Positions 11,524 through 23,908 of a stretch of DNA of 64,000 bases are shown here, piece after piece (position 1 is the stretch's first letter; each line of letters begins with the position of its first letter). The notes beneath the pieces were generated by a model. It did not search any database. It was not told where the DNA came from and saw only the letters and a program-made list of their open reading frames with translations. This DNA is from Ophiobolus disseminans (Eukaryota > Ascomycota > Dothideomycetes > Pleosporales > Phaeosphaeriaceae): the NCBI GenBank assembly GCA_010093685.1, contig MU006225.1, positions 68,507 to 132,506 of the forward strand. Direction: 5' to 3'. Made by a program: the position numbers and the translations under genes.

Positions 11524-12933
11524 CTACTCAACCGCACCTTCATCTTCACCGGTTTGTGAGGAGAAATCCCTGTGCACATGCTCAATTTCGCCTTCTTCAT
11601 ATCGTCTTACCCACCTAAAAACCCCTTTCACAGGATCCATGATGCACACAAAGTGCGTCTCTTCGTTGCTCGTTGGGTATCCCAGCATCCACTGCTTCAA
11701 CCTTTTCAATGGTACGCCTCCGTTTGCTGGGCTCAAAACGGACTTCCTCTTTCGCGTGTACCTCATGCTTTGTTCACTTGACCAATCCTCCCATCTTTCC
11801 ACTAAACATCTTTTGCGATCGATGCTTTCTTCCACAATGTCTGCCATACCGACGCCCAGATATGCGTTCTTTGCGTGAGCGACCTGGGCGGTTTCCGTGT
11901 GTTCGGGATCTTGCTGTGCGTCGTATGAGACGTCGTGGTTTGTGACTGTTATAAACTCGGAAGCCTTAAGGACCTTGGCTGTTTTCCTATCTTTCTCTAG
12001 TATGATGGTTTCATCGCCAGTGCAAAAGATGAGGTAACCAACTGTCGTCGCCATACCTGGGAGCGTTGCGAGGATATCAGCCTCTCCGTATAGTGGTTTT
12101 GCTTCAGGTTTGACGGCGCCGTTTTGGCCAGCAAGCTTAATATCATGTGTCGGCGTGCGAGGTACGATGAAATCTCGCACGATCGAGGCTATGCTGGGTC
12201 TGAAGCCCAGGAGCACTGCAAGCTGCTGAGCGTAGAATTTCACGTTCGACAACATGGACTTGTCGTTATTGTGATATGGTCGGAAGTTGATAGACACACT
12301 GAGGCCTTGTCGTAGTCCGGTGAGCACGCCCACGAAGCCCACATAGCTGATCGTGCTAGCTATTACCTCACCTCCTGGTCTTTCCACAAAGTCGTACTGA
12401 ACGAGGACATCTCGAAGTTCCGGCATGCCCCAGTCCAGAGTCCGAAAGTGCATCATCGTTGGGGTCTTGGAGCCTGGTGGTTGGCAGAGCGCTCCGCCAC
12501 TGGTGCATCCCATGAAGAGGTCCAACAAGACGTTGAACGCAACCAAGAGATAAAGCGGTAGACCGATGGCTTGACTTATGCCTTTCAGTTCCTCGGTTTG
12601 TTCCTTGCTGCAGACCCTGTGTAGGAAGATACGCGCTAAGAAGTGCACGAGACGGCTGGGTAGCTTAATAGAGGCGCATACGTCGTCGAAAATAACGGGG
12701 AGCTCGTGAATATAGTGCTGGTAATCAATTGCAACCTGGGAATATCGTTGCGCAGGTGGCAGTGATAGATCGATTTTGTATACCGGTGGGGACGACCACG
12801 GACTGTTTGCATGTAATGGTGATGCTGCATTTTGGTCGAGCCGTACGGCAACTGGGCTCTTGACTTCTTCGTATCTGATTGCATAGCTTTCCGGCTTGAC
12901 CTGAGAGGTTCGTGCCCTCAACGTAGGAGCCAT
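11524..12933 (-). CDS. Acid ceramidase / N-acylethanolamine amidase (NAAA)-like N-terminal nucleophile hydrolase
   Basis: A single exon of 469 residues from the ATG at 12933. The family hydrolyses fatty-acid amides and self-cleaves before a catalytic Cys. Here the segment LDLFMGCTSGGA places the likely nucleophile at Cys143, followed by HFRTLDWGM (Arg164, Asp167), the RxLDW signature of acid ceramidase/NAAA. The upstream IDLSLPPAQRY...HYI segment matches the NAAA-beta region. No signal peptide is evident, whereas mammalian relatives are lysosomal, so location is uncertain. The C-terminal third (Arg/Lys-rich, WEDWSSEQ...) fits the family length. It is divergent from the bL27m gene. Confidence 0.82.
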   Translation of the reverse strand: MAPTLRARTSQVKPESYAIRYEEVKSPVAVRLDQNAASPLHANSPWSSPPVYKIDLSLPPAQRYSQVAIDYQHYIHELPVIFDDVCASIKLPSRLVHFLARIFLHRVCSKEQTEELKGISQAIGLPLYLLVAFNVLLDLFMGCTSGGALCQPPGSKTPTMMHFRTLDWGMPELRDVLVQYDFVERPGGEVIASTISYVGFVGVLTGLRQGLSVSINFRPYHNNDKSMLSNVKFYAQQLAVLLGFRPSIASIVRDFIVPRTPTHDIKLAGQNGAVKPEAKPLYGEADILATLPGMATTVGYLIFCTGDETIILEKDRKTAKVLKASEFITVTNHDVSYDAQQDPEHTETAQVAHAKNAYLGVGMADIVEESIDRKRCLVERWEDWSSEQSMRYTRKRKSVLSPANGGVPLKRLKQWMLGYPTSNEETHFVCIMDPVKGVFRWVRRYEEGEIEHVHRDFSSQTGEDEGAVE

Positions 12934-13503
12934 GGAGATAGGGAGTCGGAATTGCAGAAGAGTCCTTGTGAGGCAAGTGGCGAACGAGTGTTGGTAAGTG
13001 TTTCCCTTTTTGCCGTACCGAATTTGTATGCCAGTGAATCAGAAGTGTGGCGTACGGCTTCAATACACCTGGTCAATCTAAACAAATAGATTGTCGACAA
13101 CCACAGTACCTTCGTGTGAACGGAGGATGTCATTGATATAGACGTCTAGCAATGCCATAACATCACAGCGAACGAATGTCCCAAGTCATAGTCGCTGAAC
13201 TGTTTCGAGCGCTGATGCCTGATGCAGATGCGCGATGACTTCATTCATCATCGTGACAAGGCTGTTCACTGGTCAAAAAGAATGAGAGTAGGACTAAAAG
13301 TACCCTACGGATTCCGATCCAGGCATCTTACCGGTGAAAAGAGCTTCGAGCTGCGCAATTGGTTTTATTTCTCAAACATCAAGCTCCACCAGATCAAAAT
13401 CGCCATCTGGAGTTCCACCACGCTAACCCAATCCGTCCCTGCCTTCCGACCTTCGAAAAGTCTCCCGCCAGCACCGACACCACACCTCTCCACCAGTGCA
13501 GCC
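12934..13503. promoter_or_regulatory. Divergent intergenic region, 570 bp
   Basis: The amidase (minus) and bL27m (plus) genes start at either end, so both promoters should lie here. A C-rich tract (13430-13500) precedes the bL27m ATG. No specific box can be assigned. Confidence 0.4.
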
Positions 13504-14415
13504 ATGCTGCTCCCACGAATACTTGCGCCCGTATGCGCATCCCTCCAAGCCACATCCAAGCTCGCTGCGCCCTCAAAACACGTCCTCGACGCCCTGCGCG
13601 CCGCCAATGGCACCATCACATCCGCCCCAACACTCGCCCTCACATCCATAAGACACGCCTCGCATCAATCGCAAGGCCGTGCGAACGGCGCGAAAGATGG
13701 ACCGGGAAAACGCTTGGGTGCGAAGAAGAGTGGAGGTATGTACACCCCCCAAAATCCTACTTGACATCCATTCCATATACCCAATACTCCCACTTCTCCA
13801 CACCTTCTCTTAGCACATATCTAACCCCATCCCACAGGCGAATTCGTCATCCCTGGCAACATAATCTTCCGCCAACGCGGCACGGCGTGGTTCCCAGGCG
13901 AGAACTGCAAATTCGGACGCGACCACTGCATCTACGCGGTCGAGAGCGGGTACGTGCGCTACTACCGCGACCCAAACTTGCACCCCAAGCGCCAGTACAT
14001 CGGCGTCGCGCTAGAGAAAGATCATAACCTGCCGTATGCGACGACGCGTGCGAAGCCGAGACGGCTGGGTATGGTGGCGGTGGTTAATGAGGTGGACGCT
14101 GGGGATGTCCGGGTCGTTGTGCCGGTGGATGGGAGTGAGGGTGTGGGTGTGGAAGGGGGTGTGAAGGAGAAGGATAAGACCGCTAAGGTTCTGACGATGG
14201 GCCGCGGCTACGCATACCGCGAAGCGAATTGGCAAATCGGGCGCACCGCGGAGCGCATGAACGTCCAAGTAAAGCAGTTCGTTCCGGGAGACAGGTGGAC
14301 GGCGTGGAAGCGCAGTCAAGCACGTATACAGGCGAATGAGGAGAAGAAGAAGCTGCGGAATGCGGGCAAGAAAGGAGGGGCGAAGAAGAAGCAGGTTAGG
14401 CGCAACGTTGCGTAG
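13504..14415 (+). CDS. MRP7: Mitochondrial large-subunit ribosomal protein bL27m
   Basis: Two exons, 13504-13735 and 13838-14415, are joined by a 102-bp intron and encode 269 residues. The N-terminal ~50 residues are Arg/Ala/Ser-rich and lack acidic residues at first, fitting a mitochondrial presequence ending near IRHASHQSQGRANG. The bL27 core begins GPGKRLGAKKSGG|EFVIPGNIIFRQRGT and continues FPGENCKFGRDHCIYA, with the splice inside the conserved SGGE. Residues after ~145 are the lower-conservation extension seen in fungal mitochondrial L27. The C-terminus is very Lys-rich. It acts in the mitochondrial ribosome near the peptidyl-transferase centre. Confidence 0.95.
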
Positions 14416-14458
14416 ATGTATGTGAAGGAAGATGGGATATGTATATATTGCACGGCAA

Positions 14459-15732
14459 TTACAGCTTTGCGCTATCAAGCCACACCATCCCCCCCTTCTC
14501 CACACCATACTGCCGTCCCTTACTCCACCCCACCCACGCCTTCAACGTCTCTTCCCCTTCCTCACCAGCCCTTAATCCTTCCTCACTCCACCCACTGCCC
14601 CTCACACCCTTTCCCTGGCCCGTCGCCGCCTTGCGCCCCTCCCCCCCTTCCTGAACCGCATACCCCGGACTACCCGTCAACGTCACAGCCGGCCTCTGCT
14701 CATGCCCCTGCGCTTCCAACTCCTGGTGCGAAAAGACGGGCGTGCAACACGCGTCCGTGCCGTCGAAGATGTCTTCCCACTCTCTCCTAGTTTTCGTCTT
14801 GAACTTCTTTTCAAACCACTGCTTCAAGACTGGCCAGTCTTCCCTGCGGTCGCGATCCCCCGGTAACTCAGACGCAGAGACGCCCAGCCCGCGAAGAAGC
14901 GCGGCGTAGAATTGCGGCTCAATCGCCCCCACAGCCATGTATTTCTCGTCCTGAGTCTCGTATGTATCATAAAACGGCGCGCCCCCATCCAGTAAATTCG
15001 TCCCCCTCTGTCTCCTCCAAACATCCGTCTTCAGCCCCAAGCGCGGCATAGTCGCCAGCACCGCACTTCCATCCACCATATTCGCCTCCACAACCTGCCC
15101 TTTACCCGTCCCATGTCTGGACAGTAAAGCAAGTAAAATGCCGATGAAGCACATCGCCCCCCCGCCCGCAAAATCTCCCACAAGATTGCCTGGAGGATAC
15201 GGTTTCTCGTGGTGCCTGCCGAAGAGCGATAGGACGCCCGACACAGCGATGTAATTAATATCATGCCCGGCCATATCTTTATATTTCCCATCCCTCCTAA
15301 ACCCCGTCATTCTTGCTACAATAACCCGCTCATTAAGCCCCAGCAACACATCTGGCCCGAGACCCAACTTCTCCAACACGCCAGGTCGAAAAGGGTCGAT
15401 CACGACGTCCACTTCCGGGAGCAATTTCTTGACCAGCGCGACGCCGCCTGGGGACTTCAAATCGAGTGTGATGCTGGTTTTCCGACGCGTGAGTTGGTCC
15501 GAGGGGGTGGAGGGTGCGTTGGGGGGCGGGGGACGGTCGAGGCGCAGGACGGTGGCGCCGTAGTCGGAGAGGAGGAGGCCTGCGAAGGGGCCTGAACACG
15601 CATTGTTAACAATTACCATCCCATCCCATCCATCTATACACTTCTATAAACTGTGAACGTACCTGGCGCCAGGCCCGCGAATTCCAGCACGCGAATGCCC
15701 TTGAGCGGCGGATCAGCGAACTGCGTTGCCAT
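14459..15732 (-). CDS. Class III CoA-transferase family protein, alpha-methylacyl-CoA racemase-like
   Basis: Two exons, 15663-15732 and 14459-15591 (71-bp intron, phase 1), give 400 residues. The start is the ATG of MATQFADPPLKGIRVLEFAG. The CaiB/BaiF fold signatures LxGxRVLEFAGLAPGPFAGLLLSDYGA and ITLDLKS are present. The racemase catalytic pair fits His133 (AGHDINY) and Asp163 (NLVGDFAGGG), which favours alpha-methylacyl-CoA racemase over formyl-CoA transferase. Its likely role is stereo-inversion of 2-methyl-branched acyl-CoAs for peroxisomal or mitochondrial beta-oxidation; no clear PTS1 is seen (C-terminus SAKL, one residue off SKL, could act as a weak one). The 3' end faces the bL27m stop 43 bp away. 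Confidence 0.9.
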
Positions 15733-16119
15733 TGCGTATGTGCGTGTATCACTTTGGACGCTTGAAGACTTGAAACGAGCAATAGAAGGATATAACGAGG
15801 GACATGGCTTGACACAGATATCGGGGGTGGTAAAGCGCGGCGCGGTTAAGCACTCCCGCGGGGAAACATGGTGAAGCCGAGGTGTGGAGAGGGCGAGGCT
15901 GGGCTGGGGTAAACTAGCGCGCTTGTCTGGGGTAGCCGACATGGCATCACGACCGACGTAGTAGCACTGCATATGCGACTTCAAATATTATAAGCTTCTG
16001 ACAGACCATCTCATACAGCTACAAACAGCGCTAGACTCATAACACAAGCACCCAAAAACAGAATGCCAAGCTAGTAACAGACAGGTCTATCGCTCACGCT
16101 CCACCACCTCACCACTCAA
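15733..16119. other. Intergenic, 387 bp
   Basis: Upstream of the racemase-like gene and downstream of VPS1, both minus-strand. It should include the racemase promoter. A TA-rich patch near 15983-16000 is the only compositional feature. Confidence 0.4.
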
Positions 16120-18481
16120 CTACTGCACCTGGTTAACAATCTCCTGCGCCTTGCCCAAACTCTCCACCATCTGCTGACAGTCCTTCCTCCTCCTGACGGT
16201 GTACTCCGACTCCTTCAGCAGCTCATCAAGCTCATCCGTCTTGTACATGTTAGTGAGGAGCTCGCCTTGCATGTTCTCCTTGGTCCACGAGACGAGGTTC
16301 AACATGATGGCCTTGGGCACCATGTCGATCATTGTGCGGCGGACGATGTTGAAGTATGAGGTAATGAGGAGTTCTGGTTGATGTCAGCATGTGGTACGAC
16401 CTGTGATGTGTGGAGACTTACTGATAACTTCAACCTCCTGCGACTCCTTCTCCGAGAGAGTACCAGAAGCCTTGAGCATAGGTGGCGGCGGCTCCATAGC
16501 TGCCATCTTCTTCTTGTTCTTACTCGCGAAGAACGAGCCGAAGAAACCTCCACCTTCGTTAGGGTCCAGAGAAGGAGATATCGATCGCGGAGGAACAGCG
16601 GGCGCCATCGGCTTTCCGGTCTTAGGGTCGACTTGTATGGGCTTGGCTGCATTGTGTCGCTCGTGAACAATGGCCATGGCACGGGAACCGTTGATAAAGT
16701 CGGGATGACCGGTGTTGATGTAGCAGGACTCCATGGCAACGAGGTCCTTCACAAGCTTGTTGGTCGGGTCCATGGCCTTCTTGAAGAAGCTGACGACAAC
16801 GGCGTGGAGCTTCTCCTTCAACGCAGGATACCGCCGGAAAGAGTTCTTGCCGAGCAGTTGGCCGAGAATGCGGATTAACTCGTCGTACACCAAGCTTACA
16901 CACTTGATGCTGGGGTCTTCTAGTCGCTTGATCTGCTGCTTGACAATGACCTCAAATGCGGTCGTGCCGACAAACAGTGCGGGAGATGATCCGGAAGAGT
17001 TGTACAAGACGGTCCTGATGTCAACATCCTTTACTGTGTCGAACGGGTCCACAGCCTTGACACCATTTGCATAGAGCTCGTGGTAGACAAAGGAGATACG
17101 GGCACCGCCTGAAAGCTCGGTCGCAGATAGCTCCTGGTTGTTTCCCTCAAGGACGCCCTTGTATTCGTTGGTGAACTCGGTGATCATATTCAGGACGATG
17201 TTCGAACTGTTTCCGAGCATGGAGTTTCCGAGTGATAAGAGTTCGGCTTGGTACTTCTGCAGAGAAGATGCTATGCGCGCTTTGATGTCGGGTAGGGTTT
17301 GTTTGATGTGCATCATGAGAATCTGCCTTGTTAGCCATTGACATCAGGTAGAGTGGACGAGACATACCAAATTCAGCTTGCGAGCAAGGTATGGGGTTCC
17401 ACAGTAAGCTGCCTTATTACGGTATGCCTTGTGGTTCTCGAAAAACTGCTTCTCGTGCTCGAGCGCATAGGAAATGGCCTTCTTGTTCTCGATATCCCTC
17501 TGCCCTCGGTTCACGACCGGGACGTATCCTAACCGCAGTGGAATAATGCGGCCAGCAAGAATGTCAACAACGTCTGTGCCATCGTCCATCAGATCAACCT
17601 TTGTCAGAACACCGATTGTCCGCTGTCCTTCAGGGTCGACCTCTCGCGCCAGCTTCAGACCGTCCGAGTTGGCCAAATCGGTGTTTGCCGCCGTGACAGC
17701 CAGGATAATCGCGTTGGACTTGCTAATCTGTTTGAGCACCATCTCCCGAATCTGTCGTTCAATATCCCGCGGCTGATCTCCAACAGGCACCTTTGTCAGA
17801 CCAGGCAGATCGACGAGCGTGAGCGTGAGGACATTGGGCGAGTATATCCGCAGATTGATGGGCGCCGGCGATATGCCCGCATTGCGACCGGTCTTTGATT
17901 CTGTCTCGCGCACAATCTCTTCCCTTATCTTGTTGAAGTCGTGGAACTTCTGGCCAGGAATGTGCAGGAACTCGCCCCACTCGTCGACGTTGTTCTGACC
18001 ATCTCCCGCCGATTTGACCTCCTCGGATACGCCGTTTGTTTGTGATTGCGGGGCACGGTTGATGAGCTGGAGAATGAGCGGTCTTCGGGTGACGATACCG
18101 GTTCCTCGAGGGAGACTGCATAGCTAGTTGTTAGTATGCTGTCGCAAGCTGTCCCTTATATATCTGCAGGCACTCACAAGTCTCGTCCGACGATGTTCTC
18201 AAGCACGGAACTCTTTCCGCTGGACTGCGATCCCACAACGGCGATTTGGGGTAGATCGATGGGGTTTTGGACCTGAGGCAGCAATCAGTATGCGTTGTTG
18301 AGACTGTAAGCCGGCATCTTTGTGTGGTACAACATACTCCTACTGTAGTGAAGACATCCTGCAGCTTGTTCACGAGTGTAATGAGGCCGGGATCATTCAC
18401 GTTGATGCTGTGACCGCATTAGCTTTCCGCGCCTGAGGGGCTATCATGAGCATGTGCCTACGCATTTGGGTTTGTCGCCAT
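16120..18481 (-). CDS. VPS1: Dynamin-like GTPase Vps1 (vacuolar sorting, peroxisome/vacuole fission)
   Basis: Six exons, 18462-18481, 18338-18407, 18178-18272, 17368-18115, 16422-17322 and 16120-16373, give 695 residues, the usual Vps1 length. The first exon encodes only MATNPNA. GTPase motifs are the P-loop GSQSSGKS (44-51), DLPG in LVDLPGLTKVP and TKVD in GVLTKVDLMDDG. The middle domain, a short Pro/Ser-rich insert (PRSISPSLDPNEGGG) in place of a PH domain, and the C-terminal GED (SYFNIVRRTMIDMVPKAIM) follow in order, as in fungal Vps1/Drp-type dynamins. All splice sites are GT-AG and keep frame. Confidence 0.97.
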
Positions 18482-19072
18482 GACAGGCGAGGGCGCAGTT
18501 GACGGTGCTCGTGGGCGTACTGGGCAGGTATAGAGTCGAGTATATGCGTAAAGGTGTTACTCGGACGCACGAGGCGATAGTGTTTGAGAAGCTGGGCGTT
18601 GTTGCGTAGCTGCTGCAGGTGCGGTGTATGCGTCGACGCTTGGACCCAACGCCACAGTGTGGCTGTGCTAAAATATCAGGGAACCGACTCGTAACTCTTC
18701 TGCGTGTGAAAGAGCACAAACGAGGTTTGTTTATTCATACTGCCATCACTATTCTCGCCGCCTAACCTCGCTCCTCTTCAAGTGGCGAGGTCGCTCAACA
18801 AGGTTTGGGGCATGCGCTGCGGTCACAAGACACGACTTTGCGTCGTCAGCGGTTTACCAGGCATCAACGTTCGTTCCTTGGTCCTTTGTGGAGTTCGCAA
18901 TCACAACTATGTTTGTGGACTTATGCGCGGTGCGTATACGCATACGAGAGACACATAGAGCATCATGTTGCATGCATCCATCAGCGTCGCCAGACGAAGA
19001 TATTCATACAGCAGTAGTTGTCTCTTCAGCGCTGCTTTACTCAAAATACACTCCCCCCCTCAACCCTCGCAT
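18482..19072. other. Intergenic, 591 bp
   Basis: Contains the VPS1 promoter (18482-18720) and the 3' flank of the symporter gene. A 71-codon plus-strand ORF is not supported. Confidence 0.4.
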
Positions 19073-20754
19073 CTACAACAAGTACTGAAAGTACAAATTA
19101 TCTTTATCCGTCATATCCCCCAGTCCATTCTCGCCATGAATCTCCGCACCAGCCTCATGAAACTCGCCGCTCATACTGTAATCCACAAACTCCCTCGGCA
19201 GCCCCGCAGCCTCGCGTTGATTGCCCTTCTTCTTGATGATCCAAGTGATATTGATGACCTGCAGGATAACTACGACCCACAGTATGCACCAGATGGTCAA
19301 GATGCCCGTGAGGGCGTTGACCTGGACGTTTGTCAGTACATGATGAGCAACGGAGAAGGATGCGGCAGACATACGTATTGTGGCTGGAACTTGGCGTCGA
19401 AGATATACGGGGTAATGATGTTACCGATCGAGTTTCCAGCGTTGAAGGAAGTGTAGTAAATCGTCTTCTTCGTTTGACCAGCGCAGTTGCCACCCATCCA
19501 GGAGATGAGTAGCGGGTTGATTGCAAACACAAACGCAATCAAGTAGTATCCCGCCAGAAGCCCGCCCTTGTTCGCTTTTGTTTTTGGCAACGCAACCATG
19601 AGCGACACGCCAACGATGACGATGGTGACGAGGCCGAGCAGGAACGGCGACTTGCGCTTGAAGCGGTACGCAAGCCATGACGCTAGTAGGATGGAACAGA
19701 ACTGCAACGCGCCAAAGGGCATGTTGAGGAGAACGGCTTCGTCAGGCGTGAAGCCGGCTAGGCTTTGTAGGATGATGGAGCCGAAGACTGAAGACACGGA
19801 TGCTCCGGCGTTGACGGCGATGACCATGACTACAAGAAGTCAGCACTTATCCCACCAACTAGCATGCCAAAACTTACTCATGTATAGCCAGTACTTCAAC
19901 TCCGTAACCGCCTCAAGCACCTGCTTCCAATTGAACTTGTGCGAAACAATACCCTGCTGATTCGCCTTCAACCGATCAACAGCCTTGAGCCTATCCTCCG
20001 GAGTCAAGTACCTCGCCTCACCAGGACTATCATGCGCCCACCAGTACGTACCGAGTCCAACGACAATAGTCAGCAGCCCGAAGAAAAGATACACAACCTG
20101 GTACCGGAACAACGTATGGCTATGTATGCGCCCAAAGCCATAGACAATCGGCGAGCTGAGCAGCGTGCTGAGACCGTAGCAAGAGTACCAGCATGCGACG
20201 CGGAACGGCTGTTCGGAGCGGCGATAGAAGGCGATGGTGATGATGGAAAAGAGCGGGATGACGGCTGCTTCGAAGGCTCCGAGGAAGAAACGAGATGCGA
20301 GGAGCCCGGCGTAACTCCTGCTTCCTGCTAGACCTCCAGCAACGGAGATGCCCCAGCATACGATAATAACAGGTAGGACTTGTCGATACCTCAGCTTGAC
20401 GAGGATATAGGCAGCCAGTGGCTGCACACCGAGTTGAGCGTAGTATCCAATGTTGCCGATGTTCGAGTAGTCGTTACCCTTGAGTTTGGCATCCTTCTTG
20501 AGGCCATAGACAGCTGTCAACCCGATGATGCCCTTGTCTGCTGATTGGAGGAAGTAGACCATGCAGAGTAGTGAAAGCATGTACAAGTCTGTCTTGCGTA
20601 GGATGCGCTTGTTGTCTTCCGCAGTACAAAGATGAGCATCGCTCAGTCCGGTTTCCTTTCCCTCTTCGAATGCGACTGCAAGGTCGGCATTGTCAGTTGA
20701 GCTGTTTGATGAATGCTCGATGCCAATGGCGGTTGGTTTCTCTGTCGAGGCCAT
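19073..20754 (-). CDS. Major facilitator transporter, anion:cation symporter (Dal5/allantoate-permease type)
   Basis: Three exons, 19878-20754, 19375-19829 and 19073-19321, give 526 residues from the ATG at 20754. About twelve hydrophobic segments are visible, starting at DLYMLSLLCMVYFLQSADKG, which matches the first helix of Dal5-family carriers (often LxxLDRxN; here LQSADKG). A long soluble loop (PGEARYLTPEDRLKAVDRLKANQQG) lies between helices 6 and 7, with the typical LTxEE/D-R-xxVxR signature. Helix 11 contains NAGNSIGNIITPYIF. It probably imports an organic anion such as a ureide, vitamin or carboxylate; the substrate cannot be told. A partial homologue sits at the end of the window. Confidence 0.92.
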
Positions 20755-21714
20755 GATGGTTGATGGCTGTCAACTGTCTGATAACTGACAAGAACCAAAC
20801 AGGAAAAGAGGGAAGAGGGGCTGCTTGGGGTTGGGAGATGATCCGGGGCAGTGGTTATGAAGTAATATGTATGGTACCAGCCGGCTCAACATGGCCGGCT
20901 AAATCATAATAGATACGCGGGACGTTTTTGAGGCGCGCGGTCACCACACGATCGTATGGTCAGCCGTAAGCCCGAGCTACTTTGTCGGTAGTATTGAGAT
21001 TCCACGAATTGCCAAGCTGCTCGGTTGCGCATGCAGGGTGCAGGAATTGAGATGACCTTCTAGAAGCGCTGCACGGCATCTCTGATCTGGAACAATTGAA
21101 GTCTTTCCCAACCGTGTCTTGCCACTCCTTGGGGATGGTGCCGAACGCTAGCAGTCAGTGTACATTGCTGCTATAAACCTCAGTTAGCAGGTCAAGTCTC
21201 CAATGCTATATGTACAACTCCACGGAGCAAGCGCAAGGCGACGAGCCCAGTACCAGGTCCTCGGCCGCTGATGATGTGCACGTTAGCAGCATCCAACCAA
21301 GCCTGCGACAAGAGCGCCACGAGCCGGAGCTTCCAGCCACTAAGCGTTGCTAAGCCGTCTGGGCAGGCTGTGAGTGGTGCGAAAATCGTCGGAGATGGTG
21401 AAGCTTTGGCTCAAGCCTTTTATCGTTTCTTGTCGTGATCCTTGATTTAGTGATGTTGGTTTCCATATCCCTTCGAACGGATGGACAGGCGAGGTTAGAT
21501 GGGCATGAAACCGGGGTAAAAGGTGAGGCGGGGCCGCGCAATCTGGGGAAGGAACAAATACTTGCAGCACACGCTGGCGCTTCGCATCCCTTCGCCACTG
21601 GCACCCACCACATCCATCCACGGCCGTAGTTTAAGTGCAAACTGATGGTTGTTATAATTCACATTCTATGTTCACGAGATATACGAGACAAGCACGCTAT
21701 ACAAGACACCACAC
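20755..21714. other. Intergenic, 960 bp
   Basis: Promoter region of the symporter (next to 20755) and 3' flank of VMA1. Overlapping ORFs at 21340-21640 on both strands have no recognisable content or splice support. No element assigned. Confidence 0.4.
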
Positions 21715-23908
21715 CTACTCGTCGATGACCGACGCAAACTTGTCCGTCATCTTCTGGAGAAGCGCCTCATACTAGAAACATGTTAGCTCGCGTTCAATGT
21801 CTAGTTCAGGTACTGCACTGCTCACCTTCTTGACAACTGCCTCCTCGCCCTCGCTGGGAAGCTCAAACTTCATGCTACGAAGCTGGGACTGGATCTCCGA
21901 GGTCGCGTCACGGACCTTCGGCCAGGCATGTCCCTGCGACACAGCCTTCTGTGCCTCGTCATGGAATGCCATCATGTTCTTCATCATCCACTCGGTCTTC
22001 CACAGAGGACAGAACTGATCGTAGTCTGAGTAACCGTTTTGTTGCAGGAAGTCCTCCTTCAATAACGTAGCAACATCGAGGGTAATCTTGTCGGAGTCGC
22101 CTAGAGCGGATTTACCGACAAGCTGAACGACCTGATCGAGATCGTCCGAGGTTGTGAGCAGCTCCTTGATGCGGTCGCGCAGACGTGGGAAGTCGGGATT
22201 GTTCTTGGCGTAATACTTGTCCAGTGGCCCGGTGTATTTCGAGTAACTGATCGAGGTGTTGACTGAGGGGAAATGCTTGCGCTGAGCGAGCTTCTTGTCG
22301 AGGCCCCAAAAGACTTGCACAATGTTGAGAGTACTGGTTGTGACTGGATCCGAAAAGTCTCCACCTGGGGGGCTGACGGCGCCGACAATAGACACGCTGC
22401 CGTATCGCTCGGGGCTACCAAGAGCCTCAACGCGGCCAGCACGCTCGTAAAAGGACGCGAGCTTGGCTCCGAGGTAGGCAGGGAAACCTTGATCAGCAGG
22501 CATCTCTCCGAGACGACCAGAAATCTCACGAAGAGCCTCTGCCCATCGCGAGGAGGAGTCGGCCATCATGGCAACGTCCTTGCCTTGGTCGCGGAAGTAT
22601 TCGGCCACTGTGATTCCAGTGTAGATGGAGGCTTCGCGGGCAGCCACAGGCATGTTCGATGTGTTGGCGATGAGCGTGGTGCGCTTCATGATGGGCTCTT
22701 GCTTGCCGTTGACATTGATTGTGAGCTGTAGATGTTAGTGTTTGTCCATGATCCTGGATGTCTTTGCATACCTCTGGGAAGTCCATCAAGACTTCAGCCA
22801 TCTCATTTCCTCGCTCTCCGCAGCCAACATACACAATGATGTCGCTGTTGGAGAACTTGGAGAGGGACTGCGAGATGACAGTCTTGCCGCACCCGAAAGC
22901 ACCGGGAATGCACACGGTTCCACCCTGGACACTGGGGAAGAGCGAATCAAGAACACGCTGTCCGACGATAAGAGGTCGGTCGGAGGACAGCTTCTCGGTG
23001 GAAGGACGGGGTACTCGCACAGGCCATCGGTGCATCATGCTGTACTCGGTCTTGGTACCGTTGAAGTCGAGCTCGAGGATCTTCTCGTCAACGGTGTAGC
23101 TGCCCTTGTCGGAGATGCGCGTGATGGTACCCTTTGCGCGAGGCGGAAGGAGAATCTTGTGCTCGCTGAGGAGCGAGTTCTCGAAGACGGTACCGAAGAC
23201 ATCACCACCGGTGATGTGGTCGCCGACCTTGAGCTTGCCAGGCGTAAAGTCCCACTTCTTCTTGCGGTCGAGGGCGGGCAGATCGATACCGCGGGGAATG
23301 TAGATGCTCTTGGCGTCGTCGGCGATACCCTTGAGCGGGCGCTGAATACCGTCGTAGATGGTCTCCATGAGACCCGGGCCGAGCTCGACGGACAAGGGCT
23401 GTCCAGACCTGGTGACGGGATCGCCAACAGTGACACCGGCTATTCATGTCAGCTTTGCCTTTGCACTTGAAATGGCGTATGATATACCGGTCTCTTCGTA
23501 GACCTGGATGGTGGCCTTGTCATTGTCGATTCGAATGACCTCTCCGACCAAGTTTTCGTTGCCGACACGGACCTACAGTTGTCAATGCCTCTCCATAATA
23601 GAGCCTGTATTCCACGTACAAGTTCGTACATGGCTACTCCGATCATGTTCTCGGCGACAATGACGGGTCTGCAGCGGTCAGTATGCGACTCGGGCGCTGC
23701 GATGCGGCCACGTACCCGGAGACGGAGTAGACGAGGCCTACATAGTGTTAGCCATTGCCCCCATAGTGGGTATACATATCGCATGTGAGGTTGCGACATA
23801 CCATGGCCGTCCTCGTCATCCTCGGGCTTCTTCTGTGCTTTCTGTCGCCCCGCCATTAGCTGTCCGACCTCGCTGGCTTTTCCCAATCGTGAAGCTTACA
23901 GGAGGCAT
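21715..23908 (-). CDS. VMA1: V-type proton ATPase catalytic subunit A
   Basis: Eight exons: 23900-23908, 23802-23841, 23716-23737, 23620-23668, 23488-23572, 22772-23439, 21826-22725 and 21715-21771. They give 609 residues, close to other fungal VMA1 proteins. The first exon is only 9 bp (MPP) and the next two are 40 and 22 bp. Signatures are GLVYSVSGPVIVAENMIGVAMYEL, the P-loop GAFGCGKT, YVGCGERGNEMAEVL, the MADSSSRWAEALREISGRLGEMPADQG block and a C-terminal DKFASVIDE. There is no intein at the site used in yeast VMA1. The protein hydrolyses ATP in the V1 sector at the vacuole and other acidic compartments. An upstream in-frame ATG (24166) is discussed under findings. Confidence 0.97.

Noticed and set aside
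22526..23439. Intein in VMA1
   Set aside because: The P-loop to GERGNEMAEVL region is continuous; there is no insertion at the yeast intein site.
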